The notes: generated by a model from the letters alone, not told the origin. Positions 40,282 to 52,404 are shown, counted from the first letter of the stretch. The stretch: 64,000 nucleotides of DNA from Microbacterium aoyamense (GCF_023155855.1 NZ_JAKNUT010000002.1:124001-188000), one strand, 5' to 3'. Made by a program: numbers and translations.

Positions 40282-41958
40282 ATGCCCACCACGGTCATCG
40301 ACCCGCCCGCCCTCGCGCCCGGTACGCTGCGGATCACGCCGCTCGGCGGCCTCGGCGAGGTCGGTCGCAACATGACGGTCTTCGAGTACGAAGGCAAGCT
40401 GCTCATCGTCGACTGCGGCGTGCTCTTCCCCGAGGAGCACCAGCCCGGCGTCGACCTGATCCTGCCGGACTTCGAGCCGATCAAGGACCGCCTCGACGAC
40501 GTCGTCGGACTCGTGCTGACGCACGGTCACGAAGACCACATCGGCGCCGTGCCGTACCTGCTGAAGCTCAAGAACGACATCCCGCTCATCGGCTCGGGGC
40601 TGACGCTCGCACTCGTCGAGGCCAAGCTCAAAGAGCACCGCATCCGCCCCTACACGCTGACGGTGCGTGAGGGCCAGACCGAGCAGCTCGGACCCTTCGA
40701 CCTCGAGTTCATCGCGGTCAACCACTCGATCCCCGACGCGCTCGCCGTCGCGATCCGCACGCCCGCGGGCACAGCCCTCGCGACGGGCGACTTCAAGATG
40801 GACCAGCTTCCGCTCGACGGGCGGCTCACCGACCTCCGCGCCTTCGCCCGTCTCGGCCAGGAGGGCGTCGACCTCTTCCTCGTCGACTCGACCAACGCCG
40901 ACGTGCCCGGCTTCACGCCGCTCGAGCGCGAGATCGGCCCCGTCCTCGACCAGGTCATCGGCCGCGCTCCGCGCCGCGTCATCGTCGCCAGCTTCTCGAG
41001 CCACGTCCACCGCGTGCAGCAGGTGCTGGATGCCGCGGCCGCCCACGGCCGTCGAGTCGCCCTCCTCGGCCGCAGCATGGTGCGCAACATGACGATCGCC
41101 GCGGACCTCGGCTACCTCACGGTGCCCGAGGGCGTCCTGATCGACTACAAGAAGGCGCGCGACCTGCCCGACGACAAGATCGTCTACATGTCGACAGGGT
41201 CGCAGGGTGAGCCGATGGCCGTCCTCAGCCGCATGGCCAACAACGACCACGAGATCGAGCCTGGCCCCGGTGACACCGTGATCCTCGCGTCGAGTCAGAT
41301 CCCCGGCAACGAGAACGCGATCTACCGAGTGATCGACGGCCTCACGAAGCTCGGCGCGAACGTCGTGCACAAGGGCAACGCGAAAGTGCACGTCTCGGGT
41401 CACGCGGCGGCGGGGGAGCTGCTCTACTGCTACAACATCCTCAAGCCCCGCAACGTGCTCCCCATCCACGGCGAGTACCGGCACCTCATGGCCAATGCGC
41501 GCCTGGCGCAGGACACCGGCATCGCGGCGGAGCGCACGATCCTCGCCGAGAACGGGACGGTCATCGACCTTAAGGACGGCGACACCACTGTCGTCGGCCA
41601 GTACGACCTCGGCTTCGTCTACGTCGACGGATCGACCGTCGGCGAGATCACCGAGGCGGACCTCAAGGACCGCCGCATCCTCGGCGAGGAGGGCTTCATC
41701 TCGGTGATCGTCGTCGTGGATGCCACGACCGGCAAGATCATCAGCGGCCCCGACATCCACGCTCGCGGCTTCGCCGAGGACGACTCGGTGTTCGACGACG
41801 TCAAGCCCAAGATCGCGTCCGCGCTCGCCGAGGCCGCGAGCTCGGGAGTCCGCGACACCCACGCGCTCTCGCAGATCGTCCGCCGCACGATCGGCCGCTG
41901 GGTCAACACGTCGCTGCGCCGGCGGCCGATGATCGTGCCGCTCGTCATCGAGGCGTAA
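40282..41958 (+). CDS. rnj: Ribonuclease J
   Basis: A 558-residue RNase J of the beta-CASP metallo-beta-lactamase family. The metal-binding motif HGHEDHIG starts at H81, followed by the beta-CASP elements STGSQGEP and SGHAAAGELLY, and a C-terminal domain from about 450. It acts as a 5'-3' exoribonuclease and endonuclease in mRNA decay and rRNA maturation. The ATG at 40282 follows AAGGAGG. With pnp in the same window, two main RNA-decay enzymes are encoded 11 kb apart. Confidence 0.96.
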   Translation: MPTTVIDPPALAPGTLRITPLGGLGEVGRNMTVFEYEGKLLIVDCGVLFPEEHQPGVDLILPDFEPIKDRLDDVVGLVLTHGHEDHIGAVPYLLKLKNDIPLIGSGLTLALVEAKLKEHRIRPYTLTVREGQTEQLGPFDLEFIAVNHSIPDALAVAIRTPAGTALATGDFKMDQLPLDGRLTDLRAFARLGQEGVDLFLVDSTNADVPGFTPLEREIGPVLDQVIGRAPRRVIVASFSSHVHRVQQVLDAAAAHGRRVALLGRSMVRNMTIAADLGYLTVPEGVLIDYKKARDLPDDKIVYMSTGSQGEPMAVLSRMANNDHEIEPGPGDTVILASSQIPGNENAIYRVIDGLTKLGANVVHKGNAKVHVSGHAAAGELLYCYNILKPRNVLPIHGEYRHLMANARLAQDTGIAAERTILAENGTVIDLKDGDTTVVGQYDLGFVYVDGSTVGEITEADLKDRRILGEEGFISVIVVVDATTGKIISGPDIHARGFAEDDSVFDDVKPKIASALAEAASSGVRDTHALSQIVRRTIGRWVNTSLRRRPMIVPLVIEA

Positions 41959-41981
41959 CACTCGATCGGTACTCTCCACTC

Positions 41982-42476
41982 ATGCCGTCCTCCTTCTCCG
42001 TGCGCTCGGCCACGCAGGCCGACGGCGCGTTCCTGGGCGACATGGTCGTCGAGGCTGCGAACTGGCGACAGGGTGGCGCACGGCCGAAGCATCAGGTCAT
42101 GACGAGCCCCGAGCACAGCCGCTACGTCGCGGGGTGGATGCGGCCGGGCGACGCGGGCTTCGTCGCCGTCGACGCGCACGGTGAATCGATCGGCGCTGCG
42201 TGGCGGCGGATGCTCCCGCGCACCGATCCGGGATTCGGCTACGTGGGCACGGGCGTGCCGGAACTGATCATCGGCGTCAAACCCATCTGGCGCGCGCACG
42301 GCGTCGGTCGCACCCTCCTGCAGCGGCTGTGCGACGACGCCCGCGCCCAGGGCTTCGCCCGGATCAGCCTCAGCGTCGAGCGCGGCAACTTCGCCGCGAC
42401 GCTCTACCGATCCGAAGGATTCGCCGTCACCCAGCCCGGCATCGGCCGCGACACGATGGTCAAGCGCCTGCGCTGA
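41982..42476 (+). CDS. GNAT family N-acetyltransferase
   Basis: A 164-residue GNAT protein. The acetyl-CoA-binding region is [20 protein letters not shown], with the loop RAHGVGRT, and the fold ends in [10 protein letters not shown]. It lies between rnj and ftsK, 23 bp after the former. The substrate is unknown. Confidence 0.87.
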   Translation: MPSSFSVRSATQADGAFLGDMVVEAANWRQGGARPKHQVMTSPEHSRYVAGWMRPGDAGFVAVDAHGESIGAAWRRMLPRTDPGFGYVGTGVPELIIGVKPIWRAHGVGRTLLQRLCDDARAQGFARISLSVERGNFAATLYRSEGFAVTQPGIGRDTMVKRLR

Positions 42477-42537
42477 GCGTACCCGCGGGCCCGCGTCGCT
42501 CCCCGGAAATGTCGCTCACCGGTCGTACCGTGGGGGA

Positions 42538-45201
42538 ATGGCCAGGAGTTCCAGTCCGACCAAGAGTGGTCGCGCGCCCGCAGGGGGGTCCTCGTCGCGC
42601 GCGCGCAAGCCCGCGCCGACGCCCAAGCGCTACGTCGGCGAGGCCGAGAAGCCGCCCGTCATCGTCCGGGCGTGGCTGGGCCTGGCGCACGCCACGGGTG
42701 GCCTGTTCCGCGCCTTCGGCCCCGAGACCCTCGAGAAGGACCAGCGTCGTGACGGCTTCCCGTTCCTGCTGGTGCTGCTCGCGATCGCCGGCGCCGTCAA
42801 CGAGTGGTTCTTCATCGGCAACGAGGTGGCCGCGAACATCAGCGCGTACACCGTCGGCGCGCTCATCGGGCGCGAGGCCTTCGTCATGCCCGTCCTGCTG
42901 CTCGTGCTCGCGGGGTGGATGTTCCGGCATCCGTCGTCCGTCCACGACAACGGGCGCATCGGCATCGGATTCGGCCTCCTGGTCTGGACGATCGCGGGCT
43001 TCTGCCACGTCGCGGGCGGCCGACCGCAGCCGAGCGGGGGCCTTCCGGGCCTGAGCGAAGCGGGCGGCCTGTTCGGCTGGATGCTCGGCGAGCCGATCGC
43101 GATGCTCCTGACGGACGTCGGCGCGTACATCGTGCTCTCGGTGCTGGCCGTGCTCAGCATCCTCATCATCACCAAGACGCCGCCGAACCGCATCGGCCGC
43201 CGCCTCGGCGAGCTCTACGGGTGGATGTTCGGCGCGGAGCCGCGCGACGAGAGCGAGAAGGATGCCGCAGGCCCCTCGTTCGACGACGCCGACGGCGAAG
43301 ACGATTCGATGCCGTGGTGGCGGCGCAACAAGACGGGTCGCGAGAAGGACCCGGACGACGGCATCGGCTCGCAGGATCTCACCGAGCTGCTGACGCCCGG
43401 CGCGTCGCAGGGCGGGTTCGAGAAGGCGACGATCGCGCCCGTTCCGCAGACGCCGCTGGTGACGCCCGACGCGCTGACCGAAGTGCTCGATCCCTCCGTG
43501 CTCGCCGGCGCGGGCAAGGGTGCAAAGCGCGGCGGCACGTCGCTGCAGGACGACTTCGAAGAGGATCCGTTCGACGACGGCGTCCTCCCCGGACTCGACG
43601 GCATCGGGACAGACACACCGCACGGTGGCCCGCCGGCGCTCCCGTACCGCCTGCCGGCCGTGAACGCGCTCGCCGAGGGGACGCCGCACAAGGAGCGGTC
43701 CGAGGCGAACGACGTGATCGTGCGGGCGATCACGGGAGTCTTCGACCAGTTCGGCGTGGATGCCCGGGTCACCGGATTCTCGCGCGGTCCGACCGTCACG
43801 CAGTACGAGGTCGAGGTCGGCCACGGCGTCAAGGTCGAGCGCATCACGGCGCTCACGAACAACATCGCGTACGCCGTGGCATCCAACGAGGTCCGCATCC
43901 TCGCCCCGATCCCCGGCAAGAGCGCGATCGGCGTCGAGATTCCCAACACCGACCGCGAGATCGTGACGCTCGGCGACGTCCTGCGCTCCGAGGCGTGCGT
44001 GCGCTCGACCCACCCCATGACGATCGGCGTCGGCAAGGACGTCGGCGGCGGCTACGTCGTGGCGAACCTCGCGAAGATGCCCCACCTGCTCGTGGCAGGG
44101 TCCACCGGCTCGGGCAAGTCGAGCTTCGTGAACTCGATGATCACGAGCCTGCTCATGAAGGCGAAGCCGTCGGACGTGCGTATGGTGCTGATCGACCCGA
44201 AGCGCGTCGAGCTGACGTCGTACGCGGGTGTGCCGCACCTCATCACGCCGATCATCACGAACCCCAAGAAGGCCGCCGAGGCGCTGCAGTGGGTCGTGAA
44301 AGAGATGGACATGCGCTACGACGACCTCGCGTCGTTCGGGTTCCGGCACATCGACGACTTCAACAAGGCCGTCAACGAGGGAACGATCACCTTGCCCCCG
44401 GGCAGTGAGCGCGTGCTCAAGCCCTACCCGTACCTCCTCGTCGTCGTCGACGAGCTCGCCGACCTCATGATGGTCGCACCGCGCGACGTCGAGGACTCGA
44501 TCGTGCGCATCACGCAGCTCGCGCGTGCCAGCGGCATCCACCTCGTCCTCGCCACGCAGCGACCCTCGGTCGACGTCGTGACGGGCCTGATCAAGGCGAA
44601 CGTGCCCTCGCGGCTCGCGTTCGCGGTGACGAGCGTCACGGATTCGCGCGTCATCCTCGACCAGCCCGGCGCCGACCGGCTCATCGGTCAGGGCGACGGT
44701 CTCTTCCTGCCGATGGGCGCGTCCAAGGCGATCCGCGTGCAGGGCGCCTGGGTCAGCGAAGCCGAGATCGAGAAGGTCGTCAAGCACGTCACGGCGCAGG
44801 CTCGGCCCGAGTACCGCGAGGTCACCGTCGCCGCTGAGAAGAAGGAGGTCGACGCCGACATCGGGGACGACCTCGAGCTCCTGCTCGCGGCGACCGAGCT
44901 CATCGTCTCGACCCAGTTCGGCTCGACCTCGATGCTGCAGCGCAAGCTCCGCGTGGGGTTCGCGAAGGCCGGGCGTCTCATGGACCTCCTCGAGTCGCGC
45001 GAGATCGTCGGCCCGTCGGAGGGCTCGAAGGCGCGGGACGTGCTCGTGACGAACGAGCAGCTGCCGGCAGTGCTCGCGCGCCTGCGGGGCGAGGACGTGC
45101 CCGCAGCGTCCGACCCGGTCGATGCGCAGTTCGAGGGGTACGAGGTCGTCGAGTCGGAGGAGGGGTCCGAGGACGCCTGGGGCCTCACCGGGCGCGACTG
45201 A
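42538..45201 (+). CDS. ftsK: DNA translocase FtsK/SpoIIIE
   Basis: An 887-residue translocase. A basic tail and four membrane helices (about 60-215) are followed by an acidic linker (to about 365) and the motor, with Walker A GSTGSGKS (K527) and Walker [12 protein letters not shown]. The C-terminal gamma winged helix ([20 protein letters not shown]) reads polar chromosome sequences. FtsK pumps DNA through the division septum and aids chromosome dimer resolution. The ATG at 42538 begins a serine/lysine-rich tail. It leads the ftsK-pgsA-cinA-clgR order typical of actinobacteria. Confidence 0.96.
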   Translation: MARSSSPTKSGRAPAGGSSSRARKPAPTPKRYVGEAEKPPVIVRAWLGLAHATGGLFRAFGPETLEKDQRRDGFPFLLVLLAIAGAVNEWFFIGNEVAANISAYTVGALIGREAFVMPVLLLVLAGWMFRHPSSVHDNGRIGIGFGLLVWTIAGFCHVAGGRPQPSGGLPGLSEAGGLFGWMLGEPIAMLLTDVGAYIVLSVLAVLSILIITKTPPNRIGRRLGELYGWMFGAEPRDESEKDAAGPSFDDADGEDDSMPWWRRNKTGREKDPDDGIGSQDLTELLTPGASQGGFEKATIAPVPQTPLVTPDALTEVLDPSVLAGAGKGAKRGGTSLQDDFEEDPFDDGVLPGLDGIGTDTPHGGPPALPYRLPAVNALAEGTPHKERSEANDVIVRAITGVFDQFGVDARVTGFSRGPTVTQYEVEVGHGVKVERITALTNNIAYAVASNEVRILAPIPGKSAIGVEIPNTDREIVTLGDVLRSEACVRSTHPMTIGVGKDVGGGYVVANLAKMPHLLVAGSTGSGKSSFVNSMITSLLMKAKPSDVRMVLIDPKRVELTSYAGVPHLITPIITNPKKAAEALQWVVKEMDMRYDDLASFGFRHIDDFNKAVNEGTITLPPGSERVLKPYPYLLVVVDELADLMMVAPRDVEDSIVRITQLARASGIHLVLATQRPSVDVVTGLIKANVPSRLAFAVTSVTDSRVILDQPGADRLIGQGDGLFLPMGASKAIRVQGAWVSEAEIEKVVKHVTAQARPEYREVTVAAEKKEVDADIGDDLELLLAATELIVSTQFGSTSMLQRKLRVGFAKAGRLMDLLESREIVGPSEGSKARDVLVTNEQLPAVLARLRGEDVPAASDPVDAQFEGYEVVESEEGSEDAWGLTGRD

Positions 45202-45221
45202 CGGCCCGATAGGCTCGGCCC

Positions 45222-45788
45222 GTGGCGATTCCCCGGCAGCTCCCCAACGCGATCACGATCGTACGCATCTTCTGCGCGCCGGTCTTCCTCTGGCTTCTGC
45301 TGGCCGACGAGGGCGCCGACGGGCAGCTGCGCTGGTGGGCCGCGGCGCTGTTCATCGTCGCGATCGCGACCGACGGCATCGACGGCTACCTCGCACGCAA
45401 GCACGACATCGTCACCGATCTCGGCAAGCTCCTGGATCCCATCGCCGACAAGGTGCTCACGGGCTTCGCGTTCATCGGGCTCTCGATCCTCTGGGAGCTC
45501 CCGTGGTGGATCACGATCGTCGTGCTCATCCGCGAGATCGGCATCACGGTCTACCGCTTCATGGTCGTGAGCGACCACGTACTCGCCGCGGCCTGGATGG
45601 GCAAGCTCAAGACCGTCGCGCAGGCTGTCGCCCTGTCCCTCGCGCTGCTGCCGCTGTGGACGCTCGTCGGCGACTGGATCTTCTGGGTCAATGGCGTCAC
45701 GATGACGATCGCCGTCATCCTGACGATCGCGAGCGGCATCGACTACGTCGTCACCGAACTGCGCGCTGCGCGGAAGAAGCGCGCATGA
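45222..45788 (+). CDS. pgsA: CDP-diacylglycerol-glycerol-3-phosphate 3-phosphatidyltransferase
   Basis: A 188-residue membrane enzyme of the CDP-alcohol phosphatidyltransferase family. The catalytic signature D-G-x2-D-G-x-A-R-x8-G-x3-D-x3-D is complete (DGIDGYLARKHD ... GKLLDPIAD). It makes phosphatidylglycerol phosphate from CDP-diacylglycerol. The start is GTG 45222, and the stop overlaps cinA by ATGA. The position between ftsK and cinA is the conserved actinobacterial one. Confidence 0.95.
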   Translation: MAIPRQLPNAITIVRIFCAPVFLWLLLADEGADGQLRWWAAALFIVAIATDGIDGYLARKHDIVTDLGKLLDPIADKVLTGFAFIGLSILWELPWWITIVVLIREIGITVYRFMVVSDHVLAAAWMGKLKTVAQAVALSLALLPLWTLVGDWIFWVNGVTMTIAVILTIASGIDYVVTELRAARKKRA

Positions 45789-46276
45789 CGGATGCCGCGG
45801 CCGTCCTCGCGCGGCTCGCCGAGCACGGATGGACGATCGCCGTGGCCGAATCGCTCACGGGCGGACTCGTCGTCTCTTCGCTGATCGAGGTGCCCGGCGC
45901 CTCGAAGACCGTGCGCGGGGGAGTCGTCGCCTATGCGACCGAGGTGAAGCGCGACGTGCTGGGAGTGGATGCCGCGCTCCTCGATGCCGTCGGCGCGGTC
46001 GATCCCGATGTCGCCCTGCAGATGGCCGAGGGAGTGCGCCGGGTCCTGGGTGCCGACGTCGGCATCGCCACGACGGGCGTCGCCGGTCCCGAGCCCCAGG
46101 ACGGCAAGCCCGTCGGCACGGTGTGCATCGCCGTCGCGACGCCGGATGCCACGACGACGGGCACCGGCATGTTCGCCGGTGACCGCGATGCGATCCGACG
46201 GGCCTCGACCGAGGCCGCGCTGGCCGCCGTTCTCGCCGCCCTGCCGCATCCCGACGCCCGTGTTTCGGGTGTGTGA
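45785..46276 (+). CDS. cinA: CinA family protein, C-terminal amidohydrolase domain only
   Basis: A 163-residue protein equal to the C-terminal domain of CinA, the nicotinamide-nucleotide (NMN) deamidase domain. The motifs AESLTGGLVVSSL, SKTVRGGVVAYATEVK and ATTGVAGPEPQDGKPVGTV are complete. The N-terminal COG1058 domain of full-length CinA is absent, as in many actinobacteria. It is translated with pgsA through an ATGA overlap. A short hairpin follows the stop. Confidence 0.94.
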   Translation: MTDAAAVLARLAEHGWTIAVAESLTGGLVVSSLIEVPGASKTVRGGVVAYATEVKRDVLGVDAALLDAVGAVDPDVALQMAEGVRRVLGADVGIATTGVAGPEPQDGKPVGTVCIAVATPDATTTGTGMFAGDRDAIRRASTEAALAAVLAALPHPDARVSGV

Positions 46277-46287
46277 CATTCGGCGAT

Positions 46288-46313
46288 TCCCACCCATTCC
46301 TCAGCGGGTGGGA
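46288..46313 (+). terminator. Hairpin between cinA and the ClgR-like gene
   Basis: A perfect 8-bp stem, TCCCACCC / GGGTGGGA, with a 10-nt loop lies 11 bp after the cinA stop and is followed by TTAGATTGAC. It may end the ftsK-pgsA-cinA transcript or act as an operator for the next gene, since a -35-like TTGACA (46319-46324) comes directly after it. Confidence 0.5.
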
Positions 46314-46388
46314 TTAGATTGACAACGACCGGTGTTGTACCGTTGTCCACCCGGACAATCGGGCGGAAGCAAGGGGAGGGGGCCCACA

Positions 46389-46697
46389 ATGATCCTGGTT
46401 CGTCAAGAGATCGGCGAAGTGCTTCGCGACTACCGCCAGCAGAAGGGCCGTACCCTTCGCCAGGTCGCGAGCCGCGCCAGTGTCGCACTCGGCTACCTCA
46501 GCGAGGTGGAGCGCGGCCAGAAGGAAGCGTCGAGCGAGATCCTCGCCTCCGTCGCCGAAGCGCTCGATGTGCCGATCTCCACGATCATGCGCGAAGTCGG
46601 CGACCGCATCTCGATCCTCGAGGGTGTGCAGGTCTTCCCCGACGTCGTTCCCGACGATCTCGTGGCCGAGGTCGGCTCCGAGCTCTCGTTCCGCTGA
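46389..46697 (+). CDS. clgR: XRE-family regulator of the ClgR type
   Basis: A 102-residue helix-turn-helix protein matching ClgR (Rv2745c-like). The DNA-binding part is TLRQVASRASVALGYLSEVERGQKEAS (residues about 20-50), followed by ILASVAEALDVPISTIMREV. ClgR activates clp protease and stress genes in actinobacteria and is itself degraded by Clp. The typical C-terminal hydrophobic degradation tail is not evident here (it ends VGSELSFR). The ATG at 46389 follows GGGAGGGGG. It is in its conserved place between cinA and DUF3046/recA. Confidence 0.9.
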   Translation: MILVRQEIGEVLRDYRQQKGRTLRQVASRASVALGYLSEVERGQKEASSEILASVAEALDVPISTIMREVGDRISILEGVQVFPDVVPDDLVAEVGSELSFR

Positions 46698-46707
46698 CCG
46701 GCGCTGC

Positions 46708-46932
46708 ATGCGTCGCAGTGAGTTCGAACGCGCCGTCGGCGATGAGTTCGGCGCCCGCGGTTCATCGCTTCTCGTCGATCTGAGTCTGCCCACTCTCGGT
46801 GGCCGCACGGCGCGCGAGGCGATGGATGCCGGCATCCCGCCGAAAGAGGTCTGGCTCGCGCTCTGCGCAGAGACGGACGTGCCCCTCGACCGCCGCTACG
46901 GCGTGGGACGACTCGAGCCCAAGCGCCGCTGA
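46708..46932 (+). CDS. DUF3046 protein
   Basis: A 74-residue protein of DUF3046, found almost only in actinobacteria directly upstream of recA. The family pattern is complete: EFGARGSSLLVDLSLPTLGGRTAREAMDAGIPPKEVWLALCA. The function is unknown. The ATG at 46708 is 10 bp after the clgR stop, so the two are likely co-transcribed. Confidence 0.9.
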   Translation: MRRSEFERAVGDEFGARGSSLLVDLSLPTLGGRTAREAMDAGIPPKEVWLALCAETDVPLDRRYGVGRLEPKRR

Positions 46933-46960
46933 TCGCCCGCCGTCGCGCGGCGTGTCGCAG

Positions 46961-46976
46961 TCGAACGTGTGTTCTA
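46961..46976. promoter_or_regulatory. LexA (SOS) box before recA
   Basis: TCGAACGTGTGTTCTA matches the actinobacterial/Gram-positive LexA box CGAACRNRYGTTYG at all but one fixed position (GTTCT instead of GTTCG). A -10-like TATCCT (46975-46980) overlaps its right edge, so LexA binding would block transcription of recA-recX. The recA start lies about 200 bp downstream. Confidence 0.85.
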
Positions 46977-47174
46977 TCCTGGCGTAGGCTCCTGCACAGC
47001 AGGTGTCGAGAGCGTGTTTTCCACGTGAGCGGGAGGAGTGACGACCGATGTCCGAACCCCTCCCTAGCGTGGACCACGTCGAACGACAACCTCATGCCTT
47101 GCCGCAGCATCCGTCCCACCGGGTCGGGGCGCGGCAGCCTACAGGCGACGGAACACGAGCACTAGGAGTACGCC

Positions 47175-48223
<1,049 letters not shown>

Positions 48224-48227
<4 letters not shown>

Positions 48228-48931
48228 CCGTGGATCGTGGGGGCGAGCACGACGAGCTCGCCCCCGTCATCCCGATCTTCGGCGGTCCGCCGCCCGAACG
48301 GCCGATCAGCGCCGTGACGAACGACGGCGCGCGAGACTCCCGCTCGGCGGCGGCTCGTCCCTGGCACGCGAGCTGGATCGAGGAGGACGGCGGTGACGGC
48401 GTCGCACCGACGCCGAGCGAACCCGCCGACGCCGACGGGAAGACCGAGCTCGAGATCGCGGAGCGGGCACTCCTGCGACGATTGCGGGGCCGGTCGCTCT
48501 CGGTGGCCGAGGCGCGCGATGTCGTGCGCGAGCACGAGATCGAACCCGATGCGATCGAGTCATTGCTCGAGCGCTTCCAGCGGCTGGGCTACCTCGACGA
48601 CGTCGTTCTGGCGGAGCAGCTCGTCCACACGGGCTCCGACCGCAAGGGGCAGGGGCGCAGAGTCATCGCGCAGACCATGACCAAGCGCGGCATCCCGCGC
48701 GACGTCGTCGACGCGGTGCTCGCCGAGCTTCCCGACGATGACGACGAGCGCGCTCTCGACTTCGCCCGCAGCAAGGCCAAGAGCATGGCGAGTCTCGACC
48801 GCGACACGGCGTTGCGGCGGCTGTCGGGCCAACTCGCCAGGCGTGGGTACGGGGGGTCCGTCGCCCTGACAGCGGCGCGGACGGCGCTCGACGAGGTCTC
48901 CGCACCGCAGAGCGGTGTGCGATTCCGCTGA
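48224..48931 (+). CDS. recX: Regulatory protein RecX
   Basis: A 235-residue RecX. The N-terminal 75 residues are an unstructured proline/acidic extension. The core begins at [21 protein letters not shown] and has the three-helix repeats [42 protein letters not shown] and [18 protein letters not shown]. RecX inhibits or modulates RecA filaments. Its ATG overlaps the recA stop, so it shares the SOS promoter. Confidence 0.94.
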
Positions 48932-49001
48932 GTCCGCATTCGGTCGTGCGCCTCTTGGCCCCGTGATGACAGACTGAGGTTCCCCGGCCGAAAGGACACC
49001 C

Positions 49002-49922
49002 GTGGCGATCGAGGTGCACGATCTCGTCAAGCGGTACAAGACCCTCACGGCCGTGGACGGCATCTCATTCGATGTGGCGGACGGCGCGGCGTTCGCCTTC
49101 CTCGGGAGCAACGGGGCGGGCAAGTCGACCACGATCTCGTGCCTCACGACGCTGCTGCCGTTCAACGGCGGAACCGTCCGCGTAGCCGGGTACGACGCCC
49201 GCACCGACGGCGAGAACGTCCGCCGACGGATCGGCGTGGTCTTCCAGGACTCGCTCATGGACGACGGGCTCACGGTGCGCGAGAATCTGCGCTTCCGCGC
49301 GCGTCTCATGCACCTCGAACGCGATGCGGCTGCGCGACGGATCGAGGAGCTGTCGGACCTCATCGAGCTCGGTGATTTCGCCGATCGCCGTTACGGGAGG
49401 CTCTCGGGCGGCCAGCGACGTCGCGCCGATATCGCCCGTGCTCTCCTTCACGACCCCGACGTGCTGTTCCTGGACGAACCGACGGCGGGCCTCGACCCGG
49501 CGAGCCGCATCGCGGTGTGGAACACCGTGCAGACGCTCCGCGTCCAGCGCGGGCTCACGGTCTTCCTCACGACGCACTATATGGAAGAGACCGAAGAGGC
49601 CGACGGCGTCTGCATCATCGACGCGGGGCGCATCGTCGCGCAGGGCACGCCCACCGAGCTGCGGGCGCGGCACAGTCGCAGCATCCTCACCGTCACATCC
49701 GCCGATCCGACCGCTCTCGACGCTCTCGCCCGTGCGCGCGGACTGCAGCCGGCTTCCGCGGGTGAGATCGTGACGATCGCCGTCCCCGACTCCGCGTCCG
49801 CGCAGTCGCTGCTGGCAGAACACGGTTCCTCGGTGCGCGACTTCGAGTTCCGTCACGGGCGGATGGATGATGTCTTCCTCGCCGTCACGGGCCGCGGCGC
49901 GGACGAGGCGGAGGCCGCGTGA
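49002..49922 (+). CDS. ABC transporter ATP-binding protein, DrrA type
   Basis: A 306-residue ABC ATPase. Walker A is GSNGAGKST (about 33-41), the signature LSGGQRRRADIARAL, Walker B VLFLDEPTAGLD, and the switch TTHYMEETEEADG. The layout matches daunorubicin-resistance-type (DrrA) exporters with a C-terminal regulatory part. The GTG at 49002 begins AIEVHDLVKRYK. The permease overlaps its stop by GTGA. The substrate is unknown. Confidence 0.92.
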   Translation: MAIEVHDLVKRYKTLTAVDGISFDVADGAAFAFLGSNGAGKSTTISCLTTLLPFNGGTVRVAGYDARTDGENVRRRIGVVFQDSLMDDGLTVRENLRFRARLMHLERDAAARRIEELSDLIELGDFADRRYGRLSGGQRRRADIARALLHDPDVLFLDEPTAGLDPASRIAVWNTVQTLRVQRGLTVFLTTHYMEETEEADGVCIIDAGRIVAQGTPTELRARHSRSILTVTSADPTALDALARARGLQPASAGEIVTIAVPDSASAQSLLAEHGSSVRDFEFRHGRMDDVFLAVTGRGADEAEAA

Positions 49923-50794
49923 GCGTCGTCCTCGGCATCGTCGGTCGGAACCTCCGTCTGTTCTTCCGCGACCGACTCAACGTCTTCTTCTCGCTCCTGA
50001 GCGGCGTGATCCTGTTCCTCCTGTACACGCTGTTCCTCGCGAGACTGCAGATCGACGGCTTGAGCGAGTCGTTCCCCCAGGCGTCCGAGGCGCAGGTGCT
50101 CGCGTTCATCGACAGCTGGATGTTCTCGGGAATCGTGCTGCTCACGACCGTGACGGCGGGCATGGGGGCGATGTCGCAGCTCGTCGAGGACGGGCAGTCC
50201 GGGCGGTTCAAGGATTTCCTCGTCTCGCCGATCCTTCGCGGGCAACTCGTGCTCGGCTATCTGATCTCCGCCGTCGTGGTGGCCGTCATCATGTCGAGCG
50301 TCGTGCTCGTGCTCTCCGTGCTGTACCTCGGCATCTTCGACCACGCCTGGCTACCGTTCGACCGCATCCTCAAGATCCTGCTCTTCACGGTGCTGTGCTG
50401 CTTCGCGTTCACGGCGCTCAGCGCATTCGTCGTCTCCTTCGTCAAGACGCCCGGTGCCTTCTCGGCGTTCGCGACCGTGGTCGGAACGATCCTCGGCTTC
50501 GTCGCCGGCGCCTACATCCCGATCGGCTCCCTCCCCGTCGCGGTGGGCAACGTCATCAACGCCCTGCCGTTCGCGCAGGGTGCGATGCTCCTGCGGCGCG
50601 AGTTCACGGCTGACACCCTCGGAACACTCACCGACGTCCCGCAGGCGACGGAAGCCGTGCGGGGGTTCTACGGGATCGATGCCTACGTCGGCGATGCGCT
50701 CGTCACGCCCTGGGTCGCCATCGGCGTCCTGCTGCTGTTCGCGATCGGGTTCACCTCGCTCGCCGCCGGGCGCATCCGCTCGCGGATCCGCTGA
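49919..50794 (+). CDS. ABC-2 type transporter permease
   Basis: A 291-residue membrane protein with six hydrophobic segments, of the ABC-2/DrrB type, and a large extracytoplasmic loop between the first two helices ([17 protein letters not shown]). Conserved features include [26 protein letters not shown] and [10 protein letters not shown]. It pairs with the overlapping ATPase gene upstream to form an exporter. The unit sits between recX and miaB. Confidence 0.92.
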   Translation: MSVVLGIVGRNLRLFFRDRLNVFFSLLSGVILFLLYTLFLARLQIDGLSESFPQASEAQVLAFIDSWMFSGIVLLTTVTAGMGAMSQLVEDGQSGRFKDFLVSPILRGQLVLGYLISAVVVAVIMSSVVLVLSVLYLGIFDHAWLPFDRILKILLFTVLCCFAFTALSAFVVSFVKTPGAFSAFATVVGTILGFVAGAYIPIGSLPVAVGNVINALPFAQGAMLLRREFTADTLGTLTDVPQATEAVRGFYGIDAYVGDALVTPWVAIGVLLLFAIGFTSLAAGRIRSRIR

Positions 50795-50841
50795 GCAGCC
50801 GGCATCCATCCTCAGCCGACCTGCGCACCACGGCTCGTAGA

Positions 50842-52404
50842 ATGGCACGCATCATGACCACGCCTGTCTCGACTCCGACGCTCATCGCGCCCTCCGATGC
50901 CGCGATCGCCCCCGACGGCCACGCCCGGACCTACGAGGTGCGCACGTTCGGCTGCCAGATGAACGTGCACGACTCCGAGAGACTCTCGGGCTCCCTCGAG
51001 AGCGCAGGCTACGTGCGCGCCGAGGCGGGCACCGAGGCGGATGTCGTCGTCATCAACACGTGCGCCGTGCGCGACAACGCCGCCGGAAAGCTCTACGGCA
51101 CCCTCGGGCACCTCAAGTCCCGCAAGGACCAGCACGCAGGCATGCAGATCGCCGTCGGCGGGTGCCTCGCCCAGATGGACAAGGACACCGTGCAGCAGAA
51201 GGCGCCGTGGGTGGACGTCGTCTTCGGCACCCACAACATGGGCTCGCTGCCGAGCCTGCTCGAGCGCGCGCGTCACAACGGCGAGGCCGAGCTCGAGATC
51301 CTCGAATCGCTCGAGATCTTCCCCTCGACGCTGCCGACCAAGCGCGACTCGGTGCACAGCGGCTGGGTCTCGATCTCGGTCGGCTGCAACAACACCTGCA
51401 CGTTCTGCATCGTGCCGAGCCTGCGCGGCAAGGAGAAGGATCGCCGCCCCGGCGACATCCTGAACGAGATCCGCCTGCTGGTCGACGACGGCGCGATGGA
51501 GGTCACGCTCCTCGGTCAGAACGTCAACTCGTACGGCGTCGAGTTCGGCGATCGTCAGGCGTTCGGCAAGCTCCTGCGCGCCGCGGGCGAGATTCCCGGT
51601 CTGGAGCGCATCCGCTTCACGAGCCCGCATCCCGCCGCGTTCACCGACGACGTCATCGACGCGATGGCTGAGACGCCCGCCGTCATGCCGCAGCTGCACA
51701 TGCCGTTGCAGTCCGGCAGCGACCGCATCCTCAAGGCGATGCGGCGCTCGTACCGCAGCGAGAAGTTCCTCGGCATTCTGGATCGCGTCCGAGAGAAGAT
51801 GCCGGATGCCGCGATCTCGACCGACATCATCGTCGGCTTCCCCGGCGAGACCGACGAGGACTTCGACGACACGATGCGTGTCGTCGAGCAGGCGCGATTC
51901 GCGAGCGCCTTCACCTTCCAGTACTCGATCCGCGAGGGCACGCCCGCCGCGACGATGGCGGACCAGGTGCCGAAGGCGGTCGTGCAGGAGCGCTACGAGC
52001 GGCTCATCGCGCTGCAGGAGCGCATCTCGCTCGAAGAGAACCAGAAGCAGGTCGGACGCGAGGTGCAGGTGCTCGTCTCGACGGGCGAGGGCAAGAAGGA
52101 TGCCGCGACCCACCGGCTCACGGGCCGTGCGGAGGACAACCGACTCGTGCACTTCGAGGTGACCGAGGGCTCCGACCTCCCGCGACCGGGAGACGTGGTC
52201 TCGGTGGTCGTGACGCACGCTGCGCCCTTCCACCTGCTCGCCGACGCTCCCGACGGGGCGCCGCTGCGCATCCGACGTACGCGGTCCGGCGACGCGTGGG
52301 ACCGCACGCAGGCCGAGTCGTGCGGCGTCCCCGCCCCGGCGGGAGAGGCCGGCGCGCCCCGTGCGGTCTCGCTCGGACTCCCGACGCTGCGCATCGGAGT
52401 GTGA
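50842..52404 (+). CDS. miaB: tRNA-2-methylthio-N6-dimethylallyladenosine synthase
   Basis: A 520-residue radical-SAM methylthiotransferase. The N-terminal UPF0004 domain carries three cluster cysteines (FGCQMN, NTCAVR, GGCLAQ); the radical-SAM motif is CNNTCTFC, and a C-terminal TRAM domain begins near REVQVLV. It converts i6A37 to ms2i6A37 in tRNAs. Starts at 50842 and 50854 are both ATG in frame. The last 40 residues are a low-similarity tail. miaA, which makes its substrate, overlaps by GTGA. Confidence 0.95.
   Translation: MARIMTTPVSTPTLIAPSDAAIAPDGHARTYEVRTFGCQMNVHDSERLSGSLESAGYVRAEAGTEADVVVINTCAVRDNAAGKLYGTLGHLKSRKDQHAGMQIAVGGCLAQMDKDTVQQKAPWVDVVFGTHNMGSLPSLLERARHNGEAELEILESLEIFPSTLPTKRDSVHSGWVSISVGCNNTCTFCIVPSLRGKEKDRRPGDILNEIRLLVDDGAMEVTLLGQNVNSYGVEFGDRQAFGKLLRAAGEIPGLERIRFTSPHPAAFTDDVIDAMAETPAVMPQLHMPLQSGSDRILKAMRRSYRSEKFLGILDRVREKMPDAAISTDIIVGFPGETDEDFDDTMRVVEQARFASAFTFQYSIREGTPAATMADQVPKAVVQERYERLIALQERISLEENQKQVGREVQVLVSTGEGKKDAATHRLTGRAEDNRLVHFEVTEGSDLPRPGDVVSVVVTHAAPFHLLADAPDGAPLRIRRTRSGDAWDRTQAESCGVPAPAGEAGAPRAVSLGLPTLRIGV

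Noticed and set aside
38953..41979. A 1008-codon open frame on the minus strand, antisense to dapA and the RNase J gene
   Set aside because: Long antisense frames are expected at 70% GC. Its translation is Arg/Asp/Val-rich with no recognisable domain, while the plus strand encodes complete DapA and RNase J.
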